Assembly: GCF_004210375.1 (NCBI RefSeq)
Contig: NC_134835.1
Location: forward strand, 69,036,447-69,100,446
Length of the DNA stretch: 64,000 bases
Origin: Tachypleus tridentatus
Taxonomy: Eukaryota; Arthropoda; Merostomata; Xiphosura; Limulidae
Direction: 5' to 3'
The translations under genes and the position numbers were made by a program. Below the pieces are notes generated by a model. The model had not been told where the DNA came from. It saw only the letters and a list, made by a program, of their open reading frames with translations, and made no database searches. Of the stretch, positions 11,211 to 25,400 are shown piece after piece (position 1 is the stretch's first letter; every line of letters begins with the position of its first letter).

Positions 11211-13219
11211 GAATAGCATAATTTAATTATTTTCTCCATATTTACCCTATAGATTATCCTATCTATGTACCATACTGAATAATCAACTTTAACAATAACT
11301 TATATTTTCATTCTTATCTGCCCCATTGTTCTTCATTTATGTAAACTACAGGCTGAAATTTTATATTTATATTTATTAGAATTATAATTTAATCCACTAC
11401 TAATAGCCCTATTAGTACTACTATAACTACCTGAAAGTCACCATTAGTTAATGTATTCTTTGCATGAAAATCTTAAGACAAAATATTTACTTGCAAAAAG
11501 CAATTCAGTGGGCCTTTAGGATGATACCAGTAGTTGAAGGGTTTATCTTAAAAAGACAGATTAAGATACTTTTTTGAGAAAAGAGGAGTTTGAAGACTTA
11601 AAAATTGAAGACTTTTAAAATGTCATTCTGTACACAACTGGCAGTTGCCAGTCCATTCTAGTTTACACCATAGGTGGATCTTATTGAAAGGTACAGAATT
11701 ATTCTGGAGATTGGGAGGATAAAGGCCTCTGATTTTATTTTTATTTTTTTTGTGCTGAAGACAAGATGAGAGAACACAAGTTTAACATTTGGAAAATAGA
11801 AGCAAGAGCCCAGTTCATACAGTTATATTTTTCTAATTGTGTGTTTAATTTATGCAGTGAATTGTTCTTGGGATTAGAATAGAGGCCAGCACTTTGCAAA
11901 AGTTTACAGGAGAAATAGATTATTTATTTAAAAAATAAAGAGTGGGTTTAAATTTACTTTTCTCAATGGATCAAATGGCCCCTTTTTTTCTATATGCTCT
12001 ATTAATTTAAATAACCTTTATGTGCTTCCCAAAATAACCTTCATTTTCTGACTAACTAAAGTGTAGCCAATCATAGGTGAACAGCTCTTCTGTGCCACAA
12101 ATCATTGCTCTGTATTTGATTGTTCATACAGTCCTGGTCTTTGGTTATTTAATCATTTAATCCCTGAACCCTGTTCAAAACTTCTTGTTCATATCTGAAC
12201 CAAATAAAATATTAGAAGAGATATATAATATTAAAAGAACTCTTGTACCTCCTGAATACTAATGCAATTAATAATGTCATTAGTTCTAACAAACCCAAAG
12301 AAATGGTAATTATTACATTTAAGCCTGCTCAGTTCAATTAACACGGTGTGAGAACTTGTTAGTCTCAAAATACTATTGTTATTTGGAGATCTTTCGTTGA
12401 AGCCCAAATCAGAATGTTAAGATATCTACCCAACTAGATAGCTCATCATTGTAACAACTACATAGTTAAAGAAGTCTCAGGTGGACTATATAATTACTCA
12501 TGTAGTATGTTTTGATTTACCTGTACTTTGTTCTATCCAACTATTCATTCTACTGTGTCTTGTTATCATGAAAGACTCATTCTTTTATTGCCTCAATAGT
12601 AGTAATTGTTTTAAGATCAATATATTCAAACTGAAATTTTAGATATGAAAAAAATATTTGACTTTATATTTAAGTTTTTCTTTTCAACAAACTATAATTT
12701 GGAAGTTATGGTTTTATATCAAGAAAAATTTTATAAAAATAATATATTGAATGAATATTCAATTTGGTTTCAAGCTGCTGTAACTGACATTACTTTTGTT
12801 GAATTCACAAATGTTTTTACATTGTTCAACATAAATCATTACAGCATTATGGTATCTGAGAAAACAATATTTGATTTTAAATTTATCCTTCACCTTAAGA
12901 AACAATTCACAGTGGAAGTACATAGAACAGTACTATAAACAACAGTTCTGTTGCAGGAAATAGTTACAAAACTTGAGTTAATGTACATAATTTACTGAAA
13001 TTTATTGCAAAGTAGTAAAATTGAATTTATTAAATAATTATGTACCTAACTGATGTTTACCTTTCAGTTATTTTATGTACTTTTTATACAATAATTAAAG
13101 GTTGTGAGTTTTTATTCATTCTTTTCCAGTCCATGTTGGCTTTTCAGACACATGGCTTCACCTATTTGATTTGTTTGCTGTACTTAATTTTTATAAATAC
13201 AATTTTTCTTCTTTTATAG
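11211..13219. other. gene-free AT-rich stretch
   Basis: A 97-codon open frame at 12,645-12,938 is low-complexity (Phe, Asn, Lys and Ile rich), as expected from AT-rich non-coding DNA. No family is recognised. The stretch lies just upstream of the first UVRAG coding exon. Confidence 0.5.
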
Positions 13220-13335
13220 TGTACAAGTTTTAAAAAAGTCTGATTTCAATTCTACATATATAATGTGAATGATGGAGAGCAAGCAATGAAATAGAAATTT
13301 TAAGACTTCACCAAGAAACATTTGGCATTCTTGAA
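13220..13335 (+). other. UVRAG: UVRAG 5' untranslated part of the first coding exon
   Basis: A pyrimidine-rich tract ending in AG (ttcttcttttatag, AG at 13,218-13,219) looks like a splice acceptor, so the first coding exon probably follows an upstream non-coding exon. An in-frame TGA at 13,270-13,272 closes the frame before the ATG at 13,336, which supports that start. Confidence 0.5.
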
Positions 13336-13404
13336 ATGTCTGGAGTTCATTATCAATTTGATACTCGGATCCGAAGGCAGCACGTGCCCTTAATTACTCA
13401 TCAG
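13336..13404 (+). CDS. UVRAG: UVRAG coding exon 1
   Basis: This exon encodes the first 23 residues, MSGVHYQFD to LITHQ, and ends in phase 0 at cag|gtaaag. The N-terminus is much shorter than in vertebrate UVRAG, which begins with a proline-rich extension. Confidence 0.85.
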
Positions 13405-16400
13405 GTAAAGATGTGCAGTTATATATTTACAAAGATTATACATGTGAAATAAGTATTAAAAAAATGCTTAATATCTTAGGTTGTGATTCTTAATATAAAC
13501 AAAATATTTTGAAAGTTCTTGAATAATGAAAAATAAAATACTAAAACTAGAAAAGAAATGGAGTCAGTATTTATCCTGTTAAGTTTTTTTTTGTTTAAAA
13601 TGACTAAATGTTTTCTTCACTAATTAATGTAGTACAGTGTAGTAATTGCTTATTTAATCATTTATTAGATTTTCTGAATGATTTTATTGAAATAAACACT
13701 GAAAAAAGGGATTTATTTTAGCTTTACTTGTAAAATATATAAATCTAATTTTATTTTAAAAAATAAACTTTGAGCACTATCACAAAATTCTGTCGGTGTT
13801 GAAAAATATGAATGGATAATAGAAAGCTTGTGAAGTCACTGTTACTTTAGTTACTCAAGAAAAATCCAGAGATGTGTGTGTAAATATAAATTATCCAGCA
13901 AATTAATATGCTTTATCTGGTTAATATAAATTGTTTTATTTTTTAAACAAAGCAAGATTATATGCATTCTTAAATTCCAAACTTGTCTTCACATATTAAA
14001 TTACTGTTGGCATTTTCTACCATAAGTATTAGAAAACCTTTCACCTTCTTGTTTCAGGAAAGTATGTCTATCATTTCAAAACTAAAAGAATTTTCAATCC
14101 CAAAGCCACTTAAAAAGAATGCAAGAATGACTAAAGAGAAAAAAGGACTTATTCTGTTGAGGTCACCATAAGTTCTTAAGCAATGAAAATCAAACAAGAG
14201 TATATTTTGAATAACTTTTTGTATACTTGTGCAATAAAATCTTGAAAGAATAAAAATACTGTCACATACATGTAGAGTACATGCAACACATCCTATTTCT
14301 GGCTATAAGCAGTTTTGGTGATGAGCAGTGTTTAAGCTACTATAATTAACCTTGTTTGTCTGCAGAATGTAGAAATCATATCATCAACAAGTATGATCTG
14401 TGAACTCTCAATGTTTCCACAAAATTTGATTCATATCACCTGTATCATTTTGTGCTCCAGTAAAAATATATTCTTAAATATCTGGATTATAGAGCTAGTT
14501 GGCCCTGTGATTAGACCCCTAGGTATTGAAGCTGCTTTAGAATCTGTGCAATACCACAAAACATTCTCTGCAATTTCAACTGTGCTAAGGGGTCATAAGA
14601 TGCTGCTTACTGGACAGCAGTTCAAAATTACAGATGATGACAGATAACCTTAGTAACTTTCCTCTAAGTACATGATACAAATGCATTCTTTTTTAATTTT
14701 GTTCTCTGTGATGGTCAAGAAGTTGCTGATACTCTCATCATTGCCAATACTCTTGGCAAAACCTTTTCTCGTGCATCTAGCACTTCTGCTTCATCCCTCA
14801 CCATCTTAGCCATCAGACACAGGCAGAATGATTGCCTCTTTCCTTTTGGGCTGATTGTCTCAATGTCTATAATTGACTCTTTACCCTGGCATTACTCAAG
14901 CTTGCTCTGTCAGTCTGGCAGCACATCAGTTGGATTTGATGATATTTATTATAAAATGCAGTGCCATCTCTCTTCTGCCTGTCTTGCTATTCTTATAGTT
15001 GTTTTTAACCAGGTCTGGCAGAAGAATGTTCTTCCTGATGCTTGGTACCATGCTATTATACTCGCTTTTCCTAAGCCTGGGAAGGATTCCAAGATTTTTC
15101 TAAATACCATCAAATTGCTGTTACGAGCTGTTCTGTAAGATCTTAGAGAGAATGGTTATTGTTCATCTTGTTTGATTTCTCAAATCAAAAAATCTCCTTT
15201 CACCTACTCAGTGTGGGTTCCAGTGACAGTGCTCCACCATGCCCATCTGTTTCAACTTGAAACATCAATCAGGGAAGCCTTTCTAAAGCAATGTCTTGTT
15301 TCTGAATTTTTTTACCTTCAAAAAGTTTGATACTACATGGAGGTATGGCATCCTGTGAGACCTCTACTCAAACAGGTTACATGGTCATTTGGCCATTTTT
15401 ATTAAACATTTTTTAATTAACTAGTGATTCCAAGTCTGTGTGGGCTCAACACTTTCCTATTCTTTCACAGCATTACACTTTTCATTATAAAGATTAATGC
15501 CATTTGTGGACAACACTCCCCTACAGTTGTAAGTGATTTCTATGTCAATGACTTACACATTTCATGTCAGGAGTCAAGCGTGAGCTTTATTGCACAGCAA
15601 CTACAGACTGGTCTCAATTGCTTACTGAAATGGACTGCAGCAAATGGTTTTACCTTTTCTCGCTCCAAAACCACTTGCATGCAATTCTGCAGCCATTGGA
15701 CTTTCACCCAGATTCTGAGCTTTATCTCGGAGAAGTTGTGCTTCCTGTGGACCCTGAGGCAAAGTTCTTGGGGCTTATCTTTGATTGAAGCTAATCTTTA
15801 TTCCACATGTCAAGTGTACAAGAGCACTGAACATCCTCCATGCCCTCATTTGATCAAAAACTGGACCATGGGTCTCTGGTTTGGCTCTGCCAGGAGCTTC
15901 CGCTCTGCACAGGGGCCTTAGACACTTCTCCAGTCCAGAGTTTGTACACTGAGTCTCATAAACCTCCTCTATACCTTCACCATTTGCAACTGTCTTTTTC
16001 TGTATGCTTCAAAACTTCAATCCTTACCACAGCATCCCACCTAGGGTTGTGTTTTCTTTCCTCATTGAGCCATGCTTTTTTCAAAATAGACAATCTACCA
16101 TTATTCCTTTTGTCCTTCGTATTCAGGAGCAATGGGATACATAACTGTATCCACTGATCAACCCATCCTACCATGGTTAATTACCATTCCCAAATGTGAC
16201 TTATCTTTGAGTCATCTGAAGATGGCAGATACTCCCAATTAGAAGTATCACCATCTATTTGCTGAACATCTTTCGAACCATCCTTCAATTTCCATTTATA
16301 CAGATGGTTCAAAATCAGAAGACTTTGTGGGCTCTGGTTTCTTGTGATTCAGTTGTTGCACACAAAATTCCCTGTACAGTTTCTGTGTTCACTGTCGAGT

Positions 16401-19400
16401 TGTAAACCATTTCATTTGCCCTGGATCACACAGAAGCTATGCAGTAAATGAACTGTACTATTTATACTTACTCATTTAACTTTATATTGGCCATAGAATT
16501 GCTTCATATTAGTTCTCACTCTGTTCTCGTCTATATTCAAAACTGTGGGGCCCACTTTTCTCTATCATCTACTTCTATATAGTGTTTCTTGATACCAGGC
16601 CACATCAGTATTCACAGGAATGAGCTTGCTGACATTGCAGCTAAATCTGTCTGTGCTGGTACTATCATGGCTGTGCCTGTTCCATACATGAACTATGGTC
16701 CTGTATTCATAGCTCGGCTCCATGTCAGTTGGCAGTTGACTTGGAGTGAACAACTTAATAACAAGCTTTTCCAAATGGAACCTTCTGTTGCTCTTTGGCC
16801 GTCTTGCTTTTGTAAGGATTGGAAGGAGGAAGTTGTTCTGGCTAGGCTATGCATTGGTCACAGTTTTTAACTCATCATTTTCTTTTATCTGGGGCTGATT
16901 CACCAATGTGTGGTTTACATAAGTCACAATGTCCATATTTTACTGTCATGCTGTCATTATGATCGAGAGACACAGCACCATTTTAAACATATTTTTACTC
17001 TTGGTTCACCCTCGATGTTGGTAATGATGACTCTGTCCACCTCAGTTGTGTTTTTTAAATTTTTAAGGACAATTGGTCTTTTCAACTCTAAGATTTTAAT
17101 TTGAAAATTGGACTGTTTTGTTTTAAAATGATTGTTTTACTTATTTTAATGAATTTTTTTTAATTTTTACTGGTTATTTGGTGCAGATAGCCCAGTTGCT
17201 TTGCACCAATTAAATGTTAAACAACCAATCTTAATATTGAGAAAGAAGCATCCCCTCCCAGTGCATATATTTAATTAATTAACAATGTTCTTAATAAGAT
17301 GTGACTAATAATAATACTTTGTCTCATATTTTTTAGTTATAGTTGAATGTTCATATTTATTTTCCAATTAAGCTGTATTGTGTTGTGTTAATTTGTTCTG
17401 TTTTGCTGTTTATTTGTTATATTTATTAGCTATGTTTAATTAATCAATGGTTTATGCTAAAAAGACTGGCTCTTTATCTGCAGGGAACAGCTTCTGTGAA
17501 ACAGATTTGTTTTTATTAAATCAGCTACATATTTTTTATTGTTTACAAAAGGGCGTTCTTGTAATACAGACTTATGTGTCAGGTCATCCCATAAGTAATG
17601 TCTGAAAATTTAATACAGAAAGTGCATCATTGTTTCTGTTTTTGTAGAAGGCTTTAATGACTAAAATGTGTAGTAGGACATGTCTGAACATTTTTATACA
17701 ACTGCAAGAAATTAACCCCACTCCACTTTGTTAGATCATTAATCAAATAAACTCTTATGAAGATGGATGTGTGAGGATCACATCAGGCATATGATGCTTT
17801 ATGAGTGTAAAAAAGGCAATAGTACAGCAGAAACTACATGAAACATTTAAGGTGTTTATGGAGCTGAGCCTCTCAATAAAATGAAATATCAAAGATGGTT
17901 TCAGAAGTTCAGGTTTGGTGACTAAATCTTAAACGAAGTGCAACGTTCAGGTCGTCCTGTTAAGTTTAATGATGACTTTGTGCTGGCTGCACTTGTCGAC
18001 AATTGTGCTGTAACAGTTGAAGAACTAGCACATAAACTTTATTCAATGCTTTCAACAGTTCACAGTTCATCTGTAACAGCTTGGAAAGGTGTCAAAACTT
18101 TGGAAATGGGTCCTCCATGATTAGACACAAGCCAACCTTAGAGCAAGAGTGGACATTTGCATTTCCCTGCACTCTTGTGAATGTAACTCACCTTTTTAGA
18201 ACAGGTAAGTGACTGGAGATGAAAAATAGATATTTTATAAAAATTTTAAGTGCTGCAGACCATGGCTCAGTGCAGGTAAACTGGCTAAAGCACAGCTCAA
18301 AATGGACCTCCACCCCAGGGGGAAAGTCTTGTTAAGTGTTTAGTGGGATATTGTTGGTGTGATCCATTTTGAGTTGCTGCCACTCAATGTAACAATTATA
18401 TCAGACTTCTGTTGTCAACAGTTAGTGCTTGAATGTTGCACTGAAAGAAAAGAGGCCTGCTTTGAACAGTCATAAAGGTGTTGTGTTACACCAGGATAAT
18501 GCACAGCCCCATACAGCAAGGATCACATCTGAAAAGATTGAATGGCTAGGCTGAGAAAAAACTTTCACATCCTACTTATCTAATTATCATGTGTTCAGGA
18601 GTATCTTGACAGAAAAGAGCTTGGAGCACATGATGATGTCAAAACTATCCTCTCTTTATTCTTTTCCTCCAAACCCCAAGAATTTTATAGAAGTGACATT
18701 CAGAAGCTTGTGAATCATTGGTAGGAAGTAATTAATAATAATGGAACATACATTGTTGATTAAATGACATTAAAAGCATTTGAAATCTTTTCTCTTTTTC
18801 TCAACCTAAAATTGGACATTACTTAATGGATGACCTGATATAAAACTGAATGAGTATCACATGTAAAATAAAATGAATGCATGAACAAAGTATATTGTTT
18901 TAAAACATAAAACATGGCATGATTACTGTTACATATCAGACATTTTAAAACTAAATGTGATTTTTTTATGTCATTATATGTATTGCTTGTAAATTGAAAG
19001 GATTTTTAATCAAATATATAATAGTAGTTGTGGTAAAATCATCAAAAAACTGTGCACATAATACTGTTGCAGGTTTAAAATATTTGTTACAGCCCTTCCC
19101 TATGGAAGTGTTTATAAGAAATGTGTTAAAATTGCTTTTAATCAATACAATTTTGCACCTGTGTTTCACACACTAATATTATACTTAGCAAGTGTGTATT
19201 CCCTTTTGTATTTCAGCACAGGCTCAGACATCTGCGTTGTGTGTGTGCTCGAAATGTTCAGATAAATTTTGGTGCTAGTGAGGGTTCTGGATTGTATTTC
19301 ACACTCCACCAGGATCACAGTTCATCAGGTCTGTTTTGGTGTTTTAAATTAAGAAATTTTTGGTGTTTAGAAAGTGAAATTCTTCAATACTTTTCACTTG

Positions 19401-22400
19401 GATTATAATGTATCATGATTTGTTATGAAGAGGTCTAAAGTTCTTTCAACTTATTTCACATATAACTTATGTAACTGAACATTAATTTCAAAGATCTCTG
19501 TCCTTATTATAAAACAGTAATTATGTTATTTGTATTAACAGTTTAAAACTTAAGTCAGTTGTGGTGTATTTTTAGGGTCACATGATTTGCTCCAATGTCT
19601 TGATCAGACTGGCCTCTATTTTAGTCATTAAACTGAAAATATAATATTGCAGTGTTAAGAATGTAAGACATTTATTTGATATTTTATTTTATTTTTCAAA
19701 GATATACAGCTGTGAGTAAGAAAATTGCACTTGCTGGTAATGCCTCGTTAGACCTCTGAGAAATATTGTTAGCATCAAAAACATCAAATTAAGAAATCAA
19801 TTTAAAGCTGTTTCAATAAATACTGTTCTGATATTAAACAGTATTTCTTTAATTTTGGTTAGTCTGTTTGTTATATTCCACCATACTACTGCTGCCTTTT
19901 TTATTCCATTATCTTATGCAACTGTTTAACTTTTATAGTAGTAGGTATTACAACAGCCAAAAGAAAGGTGAAGTTACTCAGATGACTGTCAGACATTGTA
20001 ACTTTTAAACATTACTTAATTTATGGTAATAAAGAAATATTAGCAAGACTATCCTCAGATTTTAACTTGCTATTTAGAAAATGTTTTCTATTTAAGACAT
20101 TTTAAGTTCAATAATTAACACAATATTATTCTGTATCTTATATATTCTAGATTCACTTTTCTACATATACTAAGATTTCAATATGTTTAAGTTAAAATTA
20201 TCTGAAGAAAAACAGACCAAATTAACCTACGACAAATTAGTGTCTTTGGTCAGTCATATGGAATCTTCGAAACTTGCCTCTTTTTCACTATTGTGATATG
20301 TTCCTTGCCAATCTGATTTTTTCCATACATTTTTTTCATTAGATGAATCCTCAGCTACAATTCTTCTGTGATATTTTTTTGTGAATTGGAGGTTGTATAG
20401 TTACTAGTTTTCAGTTAGTCCTTTGTTTTAGAGTGAATGGATTTTGAAATGAACCGGTTTTATTCAGCACATTTTAAAGGGCGAAATGGAGGGTGAGTGT
20501 CAGCCAGTGACCTCAGTAATTTCATATAATGAATCATATTACTTATCACTCGTATCCTTTCCTAGTTAACAAGGATTGACTGTGTATAGGATTGTGACTG
20601 GAATGATAACTTTGTAGTTTTTGGATGTTGTTCTGCATCTGCTACTTCTCAGCTGTAGTGAATTGTTTATTTTTTGCTTGCCTGTGTATATACTGTTATA
20701 TGGTGCGAAAATCTAGCCAGGTATCAGACAACAGAAATTACCTCTTAAACCATCTGATTTTGGAACTTTTTTGGAAATTGAAAGTTTTTAGGATGCTTTA
20801 TTGGTTGATAAAGCTTCTTGAATTGCATGATATTTATTGAGTATAGATAGAATGAAATATTGAAGTAGTTAGTAACTGAAAATTATTACTAACATTTGAT
20901 AGTTTTAAAGTATTTAAGTTTATTTTCAATTTCACAAATGGTTTTGAGAATGTTTTCATATTTCATATGTTGTGTATAAATAACTGTACGAGTAGCACAC
21001 CAATAGCACTTAAGTTGTGAGTACTTTATTATCACCATTTTCCAAGTTATTTTCATACTAGTGACATTATCTCTCGAACTTCTAATAGTTCTAAATAGTT
21101 CAGTAGTAATGCTGCAGAATTGATCATGATGAAATATGGAATGTGGATGATGTAGATGAATTGATAACAGATTGACTGTGGAAAGTTTGTTATACAATCA
21201 ATTACTGCTTTACTGCAAACCATCACTCAATTTTAAAGATTGTTTGAGACTTAAAAAATCTCTCAGGTGACTGACTCCCCCATGTTCATGTTGTCCTGTA
21301 GCAGTTCCATACTCAAAATGGCATCACAATCTACTATACATTCATTCATACCCATACTAAACACAATATTGACTCCAATTCTTGATCAAATTCATCAGTA
21401 AATGCCACTGCAAACTTTAAATTTTGAATCCCCCACACCCAATATATTTTGGTGTTTTTGTTTGTTTTTTGAAAACTATATTTTATCTTAAAGAAGTGTT
21501 GGTACAATCCACCAAAAGGAGATGAAAACATTAGGAAAATATTGCTTTTGTGATTAGCTGATTATGCTTATCTAGACACTAAAGTTTCTATTGTAGACAA
21601 GCTGCTCCTATGTACTGCTTTATCCATTTTAATTTTATAAGGTGTTCAACTGAGCATGAATGGCTGTGGGGCAATACAGTAAAGTGTACACAGCTCATTT
21701 AGTTGCATTATCTCATGTATTGTGAGATGTTTGCATGTGTATACACATATAGGCAGATGGGAACTCACAACAAAAACAAACATAGACAGTACAAATATTT
21801 AAAGAGATTAATATCTGGTATAGATGCTTATAAAAATAAAACTTGGCTATCTCAACTTCTTACTAGTAAACATTTGGTAAGAACTAAAACAATTAAATTT
21901 ACAAAAATAAAACTTAGAATTTTCATCATTACTTGTCACAGTTGAAATGCTACCCTTTCAATTATGCATGTACATGCCTAAGGCCATCATTAGACAGACA
22001 TAGCTAATCAAGTCTAGGAAATACTGAAGGCTTAGCTACCATAAGAAAAGCAGGAAAATCTGATTTAAACAGAACATAATAATGATAACTGTTAACCAAA
22101 CTTTATGAAAATTATGGTCAGTATGAAACAGAATAACAGAAAATTAATTAAGGCTAGTTTTGTCTTTTTCCATCTCAGAACAAACTAGGGGTATTAACAA
22201 CAATACATATTAGCAGTGTGTATGTTTGTACATGTGCAGTGCTCAGGCATTGTGACATTACAATGTGGTAGTATATGTGAGAGTTCTAATGCAACTCTAG
22301 TCTTAATATAGGCTATACATTACTGTACTTGGCAGCATTCAAAGTTGATTAAAATGAAAACATTGAAAACATGATTTAGCATTTGATGTTTTGTTTAAAA

Positions 22401-25400
22401 ATTTTACAGGTCATTGACTGTTCATTTCCTTAAAATACTATGTAACATCAACTTGATTTGAACTTATCTTTTACAATGTAATGAAAAGTAAGGCATTAAA
22501 AATTAGCTGCATTCCATTAGTTATGACTGGAGCAGGTAAATGAGATACCATCCATTATGACTGCAGAGGAGATAGTGAAACAGATCTGCTGTTAGAAAGG
22601 ATTTATTGTTAGTTTTAAGGACAAGACCTTTTTATTTTTCCTTTTTCTATTGATTTCTTTTTGTGCATGTTTTTAGTTTGTTTTGGTTCTGAATGTGAAT
22701 TTAAACATTTTTCTCCAAATTTGTTCATTTCCCTTAATGTTTAACATTTACCATAACATTGTAGAATATTGGACCTATTAGCTGTTTCAACCTCTAAACT
22801 AAATTCTAATAATTATAAAATATCTTGTAGCTAGCTCTTATCATTCATATACTTACCAAAAATTTTCTTCAACTCACTTCAATTTATTGCCTCTACAACA
22901 CCAGAAGGCAATTCATTCCAAGGGCCAACCACTCTGCTAGAAAATTGAAATTGTCTTAGCTGAAGATAACTCTTACCCTGCCAAAATTTATATTTGTCCC
23001 TAGTCTTACTCTTCTCTGCATTAAGTATGAAAAAAGATGATGCATCAACACTATTAAACCCCTCTACAATCTTAAACATCTCAATCAGACCCCCCTAACT
23101 CTCCTTTTTTTCAAGAGAAAACAATGAGAGACTGCCACTCCTCACATGACAATTCCTCCACCCAAGGCACCATTGTAGTAACCCTTCTTTGAACTCTTTC
23201 CAATAATTTGATGCTTTTTCTAAGGTAAGGAGCCCAAAACTAAACACAGTATTTCAGATGTGGCTTAACCAGTGACCTATACAATGAAATTATAACCTCT
23301 TTAAACTTGTAATCATTATGTTTGTAGATACAATCTGAAATCTTATTTGCCCTACCCACTAGCAACAGCACACTGCTTGAATGGCTTTAGAGTGATTGAC
23401 TGCTACACCAAGATCTCTTTCCTTCATTGCACAGTTAAGGTTATTTGCATACAGATTACACTTAAAATTCAAATTATTAATTATTATACCTAACGTGCAT
23501 TATCTTACATTTATTATAATTAAAACCCATCTACCGTTTATTTGCTCAACTTACTGATGATCTAAATCCTTTTTTAAATCAGCATCTTTTTCATCAGGAA
23601 CTTTTAGTAATTTATTGACTGTTATTTCATCTTTGTTACTAATGTAAATAAAAAAGAGCAAAGGTCCTAAAACTGAACCCTGAAGTACCCCACTTGTGAC
23701 ATTAATCCAGTTTGAATGAATTCTATTTGTAACAACCCTCTGCTTTCTTCCTTGCAATCACTCTTCTATCCAATATGCTAACTTAACTCCACACCTACAG
23801 AGATATATTGTTTTACAAGTTTTGATAAGCACTTGATCTAATGCTTTCTGAAAATCCAGATATATCAAATCTACACTCTCATCTACATAAACCTTTTCAA
23901 AGAATTTCAAAAGATATGCAAGACATGGTTTTCCCTTAGTGAAGCCATGTTGACTATCCAATGAAATATTAAACCTTGTTAAATAACTTTGCAAATTATC
24001 TTTTAACAGACATTCCAAATCTTTTACCACAAATGATGTAAGAGATATTGGGATAATTTTTATCACCTACCTTGAAAAGAGAAGTTACACTAACATTAAA
24101 CTGAAAATGAGCTGTTAAATATATTAATATAAGAATTGCAAGTTCAGCAGTCACCATGACATAGAAAGTCTGTTTATGAATGGCGTATTCTTTTGTGGCT
24201 AGTGTCACACTATTAAAGAATAAAAATTCTTGAAAATGTGGCATTAGTTGGCAAGAAATGACAAAAAATCCAGGAAAACTTGACTGTATGCAGACAAGTG
24301 TGTGTAAAGATTTCAGCAGTTGTGACTGGAAAATTCCATTTTCAAAACCTAGTTGCAGTATGATGCAAAAAAGAAACTTGTTCTGCAAAACATGTGAAGC
24401 ACATGGTTCACCCAAACAACTATTAATTCAGACTTATAGCTCTCACTGCACAAAGAGCATTTAATCATCCAGCAACACAATGTTGCACTTGAAATTAAGA
24501 GTTAAGTCAGCATCAACTGGACCTTCACAAGCTGAGAGGATGGAACAGCAAATGAACAAGCAAGTCTTTTAAAAGCTTGTCAACCTTGACAACCCTTCCA
24601 AGAACCCTACAGACCCAGAGAGGAGGAAGCACATTCAGTTGAATAAAGACAAAAAATTGCCAACTAAGCATTAATTGTACTTTTTTGAAAATAAATAAGA
24701 TATAAAAACATCAACTTTCTTCTGATTGGGTCTTTTTAAAGTCCTTGTTTTTTAATTATCTTGTAATTTGATTTTTTTCTTAAGGGCCTATGCTTTTTTG
24801 GACAACCAATAGAGCCTTCCAGACAACTTCTGATTAGGTCAGGCTGTCCTTTAAACAGCCTGGAAGTTTTCTTAAAATCACGTCCTGCCATCAAATGTCA
24901 TGTTGACCATTACATGAGGAGCTTCAGTTATTAAGATACTGATAGTATGCTGGACATTGTACTCTTAATACTCAAATTTTATTCTGGTTGCTTATAACTG
25001 GGAAGTCTATATCTTGGACATAGCTTGTGATGGAAGACCTGTATCTAAGAACTTGTAACAATGTGGGAATGAGAGTAGCTTGCATAAATAGTGTGAGCAT
25101 AGATGCAATCTTTTAGTAAGGCAACACTTTACTTATGAATCTAGCAATGCCATCTTTATGGGATTCTGGCACACATCAACTTGGTTGGAATGGAAGTGAT
25201 GACATATTTGGTGTGAAAATAATAATACATCCAAACTTAATAGGAACATTGTACACCTTCATCAAAGAAGTGACAATAAGACTGATGTTTTGTCTTTGGC
25301 CTGGTGCTTATGTTGAATTTTTTCTTTGCAGTTGCAGGATGAAAAGTAAACAAATATTTCACCTAATTTCAAATGAACAGTCCTTGTACTTTGCTTTGTC

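Noticed and set aside
12645-12938. 97-codon open frame before UVRAG
   Set aside because: Phe/Asn/Lys/Ile-rich product typical of AT-rich non-coding DNA, with no recognisable motif or splice context.
14393-14647. 84-codon open frame just before the RNase H LINE
   Set aside because: It could not be matched to LINE ORFs or any family, and composition gives no strong support for coding.
18966-19176. Overlapping open frames on both strands before UVRAG exon 2
   Set aside because: Chance frames in AT-rich intron sequence; no motif on either strand.
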